From: Bacteroidales bacterium
GTDB taxonomy: Bacteria > Bacteroidota > Bacteroidia > Bacteroidales > WCHB1-69
Direction: 5' to 3'
Assembly (NCBI GenBank): GCA_028684405.1
Contig: JAQUGA010000039.1
Span: forward strand, 1-15,324
Length of the DNA: 15,324 bases
How positions within the stretch are numbered: position 1 is the first letter of the stretch; the number at the start of each line of letters is the position of its first letter. Position numbers and translations under genes: made by a program. Shown here one piece after another: positions 6,558 through 12,539 of the stretch. Below the pieces are notes generated by a model that saw nothing but the letters and a program-made list of their open reading frames with translations, searched no databases and was not told the origin of the DNA.

Positions 6558-8608
6558 AACTCAATCGTAAACTAAGCATCATTCCTTTCCTTACCTTTTC
6601 AATGTGTTGCTTTTTTGCATTGTTACTTCAAAATTCGTATCATATTGACCCCTGACTATGTTTACCTCATAAATGGGCTAAATGTATATCATGGAAATTT
6701 TGAAGACATTATCCATATTGATCATCCTGGAACTCCCTTGCAATTACTCATCGGACTTCTCCTTCCTATAATTGCATTTTTTCGGAATGCACCCGATGTT
6801 GCAAGCGATGTTCTACTCCATCCAAATACATATATTAAAACAATAATCATTGTTATTGCATTTTCTCAAACGATGGTTCTGTTTTTTATTGGAAAAGCGT
6901 AATACAAACATCGTAAAAACCTATTGCAATCGCTGATTTTACAATCTGCCATTCTCATTTCTACTACAGTCATCTTTTTTATATGAAGATTTTTACAGAA
7001 ACCCTAATTCCGCTGGGTGTTCTTCTATTAATTCTCATTCTGATAAAGAAAATCGACCATAAAATTAATGACCTAACATACAGTATTTTAGCAGGAATAA
7101 TTACCGGAATCTTTATTGCAACAAAAATCACCTTTGCTCCTCTTTTCTTTTTAGCCATAATAATGCTTGACAAATATCGCAATATTGCTGTATTTTTAAG
7201 TATTACGGCAATAAGCTTTGCTCTAGGTGTACTTCCTGTAATCGAGCGAATAAGCTATTTTCAAAAGTTTGCTTTTAAAGTCGTTACCCGTGATGGAGTA
7301 TATGGCTCTGGAAACATAGAAATTTTTAATCCAGCAAGATTCTTCGGAAATATGATTGAACTACTTACTACCGAATGGGCATTTACTTGTATTTTCGTGT
7401 TTGCAATTACAACACTGATTATCAATGTTTTTAAACATAAAAAGAACTTTTTTAAGGACAAAGAGAGAAAATTACTTTTGGCCATTACTACAAGCTTGAT
7501 AGTGCAATTAATCATGGTTTCAAAAAATGGCGGAATGAGATACATGGCTCCTTCGCTGTTGCTGCTCTCTTTTGCCATCGTTTTGATAATTCAACATTTT
7601 CCTTTAAGGAAACAGTACTCAGTCGCTTTTACATTGGTTATTTAGATGTTTGTTCTTCAAAGCCATACAAGTGCAATTAAAAATAACTTTAAAGTGATGA
7701 AGCATCAAAAATCGATGCAAGCTTTTATCCAAAATAACATTCAAAAAAAGGATGCTGTTTTAATTGTTACGGATGAATCGTGGATTGGCAGTCCTTTTCA
7801 GGAACATTCCATTATGTTTGGCAAGATGTATTGTGCTCGAGAAGGATTCAAATACAACAAAATGCTCAATGAGCTTTATCCCAATAAGTATTTTTGGGCA
7901 CACAACAAAGAACAGTATGCAAATTGGGATGCAAACCAAATGCCGGAATTACTGCTCGAAAAACACGGCGATAATTTTTATATTTATTTACAATATGCAA
8001 ATACAGATTTGCATGATAAAGTAATTCAAGATTTTTTCAATTCAAATAAAAACGATTCCAATAAAATCTCTATTGTAAAGATTTTTAATGATCCATTTCT
8101 TAAAGAGAGCATTTATCAAATAAAATCCCAAAATAGAACAGAAACACTTCCCCAACAAGAATTTTCTTGTGATTTTGAAGAAAATGCAACAGATGAATAT
8201 TCTAATTTTATCACAAACATAGATTCCATTTTCATTGGCGATGGCGAATACAAAACCGATTACACTGCTTTTGGCGGCAGGCATTCGCTGAGTATTCCAG
8301 CAGAAAGAGAATACGGATTACCGATTGCATTAGAAAATATTAAACTGCATGATTTTATTAAAGTAGAGCTAAAATGTAAACGCAATTCTCCATCCTCTGA
8401 ATTTCTGATGGTTGCGAAAAACGCACATCCCGAAGATGGTTTTTTTGCATTCATCAGCAGTGCTTCAACCATCGAAAATGACGAATGGGAAACGCTCACT
8501 TTCACCTATCGAATTGTAAATCAACCCAAAGAAGGACTTTTGCATATCTATTTTTGGAACAATAGCAAAAAGGATATTTTTGTTGATGATTTTAGAATTA
8601 GAATCTAA
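6554..8608 (+). pseudogene. Broken membrane glycosyltransferase-like gene with C-terminal beta-sandwich domain
   Basis: Conceptually one gene of about 684 codons, starting at ATG 6554 in an ATGA overlap with the kinase stop. Four lesions are visible. (1) A CCCC run at 6649-6652, where three C would join HID to PDYVYLINGLN; as written it gives TGA at 6653. (2) TAA at 6900-6902. (3) A T6 run at 6975-6980, where seven T would join VIFF to YMKIFTETL; as written it gives TGA at 6984. (4) TAG at 7643-7645, between TLVI and MFVLQSH. The N-terminal two thirds is polytopic, with loop motif HIDHPGTPLQ, resembling uncharacterised GT-C-like membrane proteins of Bacteroidota. The last ~130 residues look like a carbohydrate-binding-type beta-sandwich ending FVDDFRIRI. 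The final 320-codon part (7646-8608) remains open. Sequencing error could explain the two homopolymer lesions but less easily the two stops. Confidence 0.82.
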
Positions 8609-8639
8609 CTAGGATAAGATAATTAGCTGATGTGTCCCG

Positions 8640-8679
8640 AAAAATAAAAAATCTTCGATTTTTATAAATTTTCGAGGAT
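8640..8679 (-). terminator. Likely intrinsic terminator of the recR-exporter transcript
   Basis: On the minus strand the arms ATCCTCGA (8679-8672) and TCGAAGAT (8658-8651) form an 8-bp stem with one G-U pair and an AT-rich loop. A T-rich tail follows (8650-8640, one A interruption). It lies about 250 bases past the exporter stop, so the transcript would include the minisatellite and the second hairpin. Confidence 0.45.
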
Positions 8680-8703
8680 GTTTAAACCCTAGTTTACGGG
8701 GCT

Positions 8704-8738
8704 CGAATAAATTCAAATTAAAAATTTGTATTTATTCG
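8704..8738. repeat. 35-nt AT-rich inverted repeat
   Basis: Two 16-base arms, CGAATAAATTCAAATT and AATTTGTATTTATTCG, pair with a single mismatch around the 3-base loop AAA. No U-tract follows in either direction, so it is not a classic terminator. It could be an mRNA 3' end stabiliser, the core of a palindromic repeat family, or a remnant of a small mobile repeat. Confidence 0.6.
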
Positions 8739-8805
8739 GCAATGATCTGACTGGTTTCTGCGAATAAGAAATATGAAACTCGCTCAGTGTCCGAAGGCAA
8801 TCTCC

Positions 8806-8926
8806 CTTCAATCTTTCCCAATCCCCCTTCAATCTTTCCCAATCCCCCTTCAATCTTTCTTCAATCCCTCTTCAATCTTTCTCAATCCCCCTTCAATCTT
8901 TCTTCAATCCCTCTTCAATCTTTCTT
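8806..8926. repeat. Minisatellite, six copies of a 21-22 bp unit
   Basis: The 12-base core CTTCAATCTTTC starts at 8806, 8827, 8848, 8870, 8891 and 8913, spaced 21, 21, 22, 21 and 22 bases apart. The linker is CCAATCCCC, TCAATCCCC or TTCAATCCCT; the last gives an internal ~11-bp half period (CTTCAATC repeated). The array lies in a 144-nt stretch (8798-8941) with no G on the plus strand, so the minus strand carries repeated G3-G5 runs. It ends two bases before the stop codon (8927-8929) of the minus-strand exporter gene. No peptide-coding role is likely. Confidence 0.9.
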
Positions 8927-10237
8927 CTACCACCCCATAAAGAATCCGGCCAAGCCTACAATCAATCCAACAAGTAAATTTATTGCTTTAACCAGCAAGA
9001 AACCTCTTTTTGTTTCGGCAAGTAATGGCAAACCACCATGACCGTCTTGCACAATGGAATTGGCTAAAAGTACACTGAAAGGAACCACTCCATTCAAAAA
9101 CAATAAAATAATGACATAATGCGGTCCAGATTCGGGTATGATTCCAATTATCAGCGCGATAAACAATAAATACAACAACGCAAATTGATTCGAATCTACC
9201 CAAGCCTGAATGTCGATGAAAAGGAATAAAATCCCAATGAGCAACAAGGCTCCAAACGTCCATAAAAAAACTTTTAAAAAGTGTTTTTTTATAACATGAT
9301 TCCATAAATGCTCTTCCACAAAATGGCTATTGACTTTAAATAAGATAAAAAGCAAAATCAAAGCTGCCAATACAAACATAATTGTTTCGGGACTAGGGCC
9401 GTGGCCATGTTCGTGAATATGCTCATCGGAATGCTCATGAATCGCTTCCGAATTAGAATCAATATTTTCGGAATGAATATGCATTTCCTCAGCCAAATCT
9501 GCATCATGATCGCAATCTTCCGAATGTTGATGAATCTCTTCTGATGTTGAATCAATATCTTCGGTATGAACATGTGTATTCTCTGCTAAAACAGCTTCAT
9601 GTTTACACTCATCTGTATGTTCATGGAGATGAACATCGGTCTGCGGATGATTATTCTGATCCACAAAACCATCATGAGAATGTCCCAGAACTCCAGTTAA
9701 TTGACCAACGACATAAAAAGAAGCAACCAATATCAGCACCACTCTTTTCCAAGAAACAGACTTAGGGCTTACCACTTCCGACAAGTGAACATGTTTGCAT
9801 TCGTGCTCTTTGTGCACTTCAAAAGTCAGATCTTTTTTAATGTATGGATGCTTGTTTTTCGCAAAAAAATCGACTACAAAACCTGTAAAAACGGCAATTA
9901 TAAATAGTATCAGCGACATCCAAAGGGTTGTTATGGGCATCAGCGACATCATAAAGAAGGCTTCATCGCCAAAAGTCGCAATAAACGTTGCTACAATCGC
10001 TCCGATGGTCACCATCCGATGCGTATAAAGCGACACTACCGCAAATGCACCCAAACATCCGGGAATGAGTCCCATCAAGGCTGCAATAAAGATTTGAAGA
10101 GAGGGATGCTTTTCCAAAAAAACTGACCATGCACCCCGTGTTTTTACATTTACATACTCAATAATCATCATCAACATCAACACCAAAATGGTAATGTTTA
10201 CGGCACTCGTCAGAATTGATACGATGTCTAATTTCAT
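8927..10237 (-). CDS. Putative manganese / heavy-metal exporter (ArsP_2-like) with His-rich loop
   Basis: The 436-residue polytopic protein fits the family annotated as putative manganese transporter or 10-TM heavy-metal exporter (ArsP_2-like). The two halves are pseudo-symmetric. The first has GLIPGCLGAFAVVSLYTHR (56-74) then ATFGDEAFFM (87-96). The second has IIGIIPESGPHYVIILLFLN (363-382) then SIVQDGHGGLPLLAETKRGF (394-413). A small metal-rich segment HKEHECKHVH (142-151) precedes membrane segment 165-184. Residues 186-280 contain 20 histidines and include a 31-residue unit duplicated at 207-237 and 238-268, plus a partial third copy at 269-280. Metal specificity is inferred from the family. 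The gene starts one base after the recR stop, so the two are co-transcribed. No manganese riboswitch is possible in that gap. Confidence 0.8.
   Translation of the reverse strand: MKLDIVSILTSAVNITILVLMLMMIIEYVNVKTRGAWSVFLEKHPSLQIFIAALMGLIPGCLGAFAVVSLYTHRMVTIGAIVATFIATFGDEAFFMMSLMPITTLWMSLILFIIAVFTGFVVDFFAKNKHPYIKKDLTFEVHKEHECKHVHLSEVVSPKSVSWKRVVLILVASFYVVGQLTGVLGHSHDGFVDQNNHPQTDVHLHEHTDECKHEAVLAENTHVHTEDIDSTSEEIHQHSEDCDHDADLAEEMHIHSENIDSNSEAIHEHSDEHIHEHGHGPSPETIMFVLAALILLFILFKVNSHFVEEHLWNHVIKKHFLKVFLWTFGALLLIGILFLFIDIQAWVDSNQFALLYLLFIALIIGIIPESGPHYVIILLFLNGVVPFSVLLANSIVQDGHGGLPLLAETKRGFLLVKAINLLVGLIVGLAGFFMGW
9398..9619 (-). repeat. In-gene tandem duplication: 93-bp unit, two full copies plus a partial third
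   Basis: This encodes residues 207-280 of the exporter. The unit has the pattern H-[ST]-x-x-C-x-H-[DE]-A-x-L-A-E-x-x-H-[VI]-H-[ST]-E-x-I-D-S-x-S-E-x-I-H. Each copy supplies one Cys and five His. Codons differ between copies, so the duplication is not brand new. Confidence 0.85.
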
Positions 10238-10238
10238 A

Positions 10239-10859
10239 CTATTTTACGCTTAATTGTTCAAAATCAATTCTATTTACTAAAGAACGCCCCAAAGTAACTT
10301 CATCGGCATATTCCAGCTCATCGCCAACGGCTATTCCGCGAGCAATAATACTCACATGAACATTGGATGACTCAATATTTTTGTAAATGTAATAATTGGT
10401 TGTATCTCCTTCGATGGTTGTGGGCAAAGCCAAAATAACCTCCTGAATACCCGTATTTTGGATTCTTTCAAACAAGGATGTAAAATTCAAATCGTCGGGT
10501 CCCACTCCGTCCATGGGGGAAATAATTCCACCCAAAACATGATAAACACCACGGTATTGACGCGTGTTTTCAATGGCAATAATGTCGCGAATATCTTGCA
10601 CAACACAAACAATGCTTTTATCTCGTCGGCTGTCCTGGCATATCGGACATATTTCAGTGTCGGAAATATTATGACAAAGTTTGCAAAAATAAATATCATT
10701 TTTAAGCGAAACAAAAGCCTTGACAAAATTATCCATTTCGTCATTGCTGTATCTCAGAATGCTTAATGCCAAACGCAAAGCCGTACGTTTGCCAATTCCA
10801 GGCAAGCGACTTATTTCATTTACAGCATTTTGCAAGATTTTTGAAGAAAGTGTGTTCAT
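10239..10859 (-). CDS. recR: Recombination mediator protein RecR
   Basis: RecR works with RecO (and RecF) to load RecA on SSB-coated single-stranded DNA during gap repair. The 206-residue protein has all expected parts in order: helix-hairpin-helix LPGIGKRTA (19-27), the four-cysteine zinc finger (C59, C62, C71, C74), and a Toprim domain starting at VCVVQDIRDI (84-93). Then come YHVLGGIISPMDGVGPDDLN (106-125) and the C-terminal ARGIAVGDELEYADEVTLGR (173-192). Length and motif order match E. coli RecR. The exporter gene follows with a one-base gap. Divergent across 106 bases is the symporter gene. Identification is firm. Confidence 0.96.
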   Translation of the reverse strand: MNTLSSKILQNAVNEISRLPGIGKRTALRLALSILRYSNDEMDNFVKAFVSLKNDIYFCKLCHNISDTEICPICQDSRRDKSIVCVVQDIRDIIAIENTRQYRGVYHVLGGIISPMDGVGPDDLNFTSLFERIQNTGIQEVILALPTTIEGDTTNYYIYKNIESSNVHVSIIARGIAVGDELEYADEVTLGRSLVNRIDFEQLSVK

Positions 10860-10920
10860 ATAAACAAATAGTTGTTCAATAAATTTTTAAATTCAAAAAG
10901 TTCAACTTCGAAAAAACAAT

Positions 10921-10928
10921 TAAGTTTG
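10921..10928 (+). promoter_or_regulatory. Putative -7 element for the symporter gene
   Basis: TAAGTTTG matches TAnnTTTG exactly, 37 bases before the symporter ATG. It faces the recR element at 10941-10948, so the two predicted start sites nearly coincide at about 10934-10935. Confidence 0.4.
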
Positions 10929-10940
10929 CTTTTTGATTTG

Positions 10941-10948
10941 CAAATTTA
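10941..10948 (-). promoter_or_regulatory. Putative -7 element for recR
   Basis: On the minus strand this reads TAAATTTG, an exact TAnnTTTG match, predicting a leader of about 75 bases before the recR ATG. It overlaps the 10-base palindrome ATTTGCAAAT (10936-10945), which could be an operator or chance. Confidence 0.4.
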
Positions 10949-10965
10949 CCAAATAAATTAAGCCA

Positions 10966-12444
10966 ATGACGCAACAATTAATTTTGTGGAGTTTTGTTTT
11001 CTACACAGTCTTAATATTTTTCATCTCATGGTTGTCATCCAGAAAAGCAACCAATCAAACCTATTTTATCGGAAATCGTCAAAGTCCCTGGTTTGTAGTA
11101 GCCTACGGCATGATTGGAGCCTCTTTGTCGGGAGTTACTTTTATGTCGGTTCCAGGTTGGGTAGGCGAACGCTCTTTTTCATACATGATGCTTGTGTTTG
11201 GATACCTGATCGGATATTTTGTTATTGGTAGCGTTTTGTTGCCCCTTTATTATCGCCTGCAACTCACTTCCATTTATACGTATCTAAAAGAAAGATTTGG
11301 TTTTTGGTCGCACAAAACGGGTTCTTTTTTCTTTCTACTCTCGCGAAGCATCGGATCTGCATTTCGCATGTATTTGGTAATAAACGTTTTGCAAATTTTT
11401 CTTTTTGATTCTTGGGGTGTTAATTTTGCAATGACCACCTTTATTTTCATTACTTTAATTTTATTATATACATTTAAAGGAGGAGTAAAAACCATCATTT
11501 GGACCGATACGCTCCAAACAAGTTTTATGATTGCCGCCCTTATTATCACCATCGTGATGATAAAAAACAGCCTTGGAACAAGCTTTACACAATTAATTAG
11601 CGATGTTTTTGACAGCAAATATTCGCAAATGATTTTTACCGATTGGCAAGATAAACGATGTTGGTGGAAACAGATTTTGGGCGGTACTTTTATTGCCATA
11701 TCCATGACAGGCTTAGATCAAGAAATGATGCAAAAAAATATCAGTTGCAGAAATCTTAGAGATGCTCAAAAAAACATGTTCACCTTCAGCATTATTTTGG
11801 TATTTGTCAATCTTTTGTTTCTAATTTTAGGTGCCGTATTGTTTATGTACAGCCATCATATAGGATTTGACTTAAACAGCATGAAAACTCCCGACGACCT
11901 CTTTCCCACCATTGCTTTCCAACATTTAGGTCCCATTGCAACCACCGTATTCCTTTTAGGTTTGATTTCGGCATCCTATTCCAGTGCAGATGGAACTCTT
12001 ACGGCCTTAACCACTTCCTTTAGTTTTGATATTCTTGAACTAGATAAAAATGAAAAAATAAGTGAACGAAGAAAGAAAATTACACGCCACATCATTCATG
12101 TCCTTTTTGCCCTTATTTTAGGCGGATTAATCATCTTTTTCAAAACCATCAATAACGAAAGTGTCATTTCGCAAATCTTCACTATTGCCTCCTACACATA
12201 CGGTCCTCTTTTGGGACTATTTGCATTCGGGCTTTTCACCAAAAGACGAACCAAAGACATCGCGGTTCCTTTTATTGCCGTTCTGTCGCCGATTATTTGC
12301 TATTTATTGAGCACCTATTCAACTCAACTTTTCAACGGCTATCAATTTGATTTTGAACTACTAATGATAAACGGTGCCCTTACATTCTTGATGTTACTGG
12401 CATTTAGTAAGAAAAAGCAACTGAATGACGTGGTTACTAAGTAA
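10966..12444 (+). CDS. Sodium:solute symporter family protein
   Basis: A 492-residue membrane protein of the SSS family (LeuT fold), with about 13 hydrophobic segments. Family marks are the N-terminal segment followed by ATNQTYFIGNRQSPWFVVAYGM (28-49), with the typical FIGNR motif. Then comes MIGASLSGVTFMSVPGWVG (49-67), where the unwound first core helix binds sodium, and TFKGGVKTIIWTDTLQ (169-184), the SSF signature region. LLGLISASYSSADGTLTALT carries the serines expected at the Na2 site. The substrate cannot be told; Bacteroidota members near repair genes are usually annotated only as sodium:solute symporter or sodium transporter. It is divergent from recR and followed after 95 bases by an AddA-like gene. 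The C-terminus is intact. Confidence 0.88.
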   Translation: MTQQLILWSFVFYTVLIFFISWLSSRKATNQTYFIGNRQSPWFVVAYGMIGASLSGVTFMSVPGWVGERSFSYMMLVFGYLIGYFVIGSVLLPLYYRLQLTSIYTYLKERFGFWSHKTGSFFFLLSRSIGSAFRMYLVINVLQIFLFDSWGVNFAMTTFIFITLILLYTFKGGVKTIIWTDTLQTSFMIAALIITIVMIKNSLGTSFTQLISDVFDSKYSQMIFTDWQDKRCWWKQILGGTFIAISMTGLDQEMMQKNISCRNLRDAQKNMFTFSIILVFVNLLFLILGAVLFMYSHHIGFDLNSMKTPDDLFPTIAFQHLGPIATTVFLLGLISASYSSADGTLTALTTSFSFDILELDKNEKISERRKKITRHIIHVLFALILGGLIIFFKTINNESVISQIFTIASYTYGPLLGLFAFGLFTKRRTKDIAVPFIAVLSPIICYLLSTYSTQLFNGYQFDFELLMINGALTFLMLLAFSKKKQLNDVVTK

Positions 12445-12462
12445 CTTGGTTACCCGATAACC
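12433..12462 (+). terminator. Two small stem-loops at the end of the symporter gene
   Basis: GTTAC-taa-GTAAC (12433-12445) overlaps the stop codon, and GGTTA-cccga-TAACC (12448-12462) follows at once. Stems are only five base pairs and no U-tract follows, so termination is uncertain. Confidence 0.22.
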
Positions 12463-12539
12463 TTTGCAGCTTTGCAAGAAAAAATAGTTGATGTTTTTTT
12501 GTCAATAAAATTTAAGTATTTTTACAAAAAACATTTGTC

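Larger units (their letters stand above)
8609..8926. other. Convergent spacer with terminator, hairpin and minisatellite; no gene seen
   Basis: These 318 bases lie between the end of the plus-strand glycosyltransferase pseudogene and the stop of the minus-strand exporter gene. They contain a terminator-like hairpin reading leftward, a 35-nt AT-rich inverted repeat, and a tandem array that fills the last 120 bases. An 84-codon plus-strand frame (8787-9041) runs through the array and into the antisense of the exporter gene. It has no family resemblance and is a by-product of the repeats. No tRNA or other RNA gene was recognised. Confidence 0.8.

Noticed and set aside
6615..6902. Separate small membrane protein gene of 95 codons
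   Set aside because: Its frame continues the broken glycosyltransferase; the sequence before PDYVYL in this frame is out-of-frame reading of the true N-terminus.
8806..8926. CRISPR array
   Set aside because: Units are 21-22 bp with almost no spacer between near-identical cores, and no cas genes are present; this is a minisatellite.
8787..9041. 84-codon plus-strand frame rich in Pro, Ser and Phe across the minisatellite
   Set aside because: It is produced by the repeat array and then runs antisense to the exporter's C-terminus; no start signal or family resemblance.
10237..10239. yybP-ykoY manganese riboswitch controlling the exporter
   Set aside because: Only one base separates recR and the exporter, leaving no room for it; none was recognised upstream of recR either.
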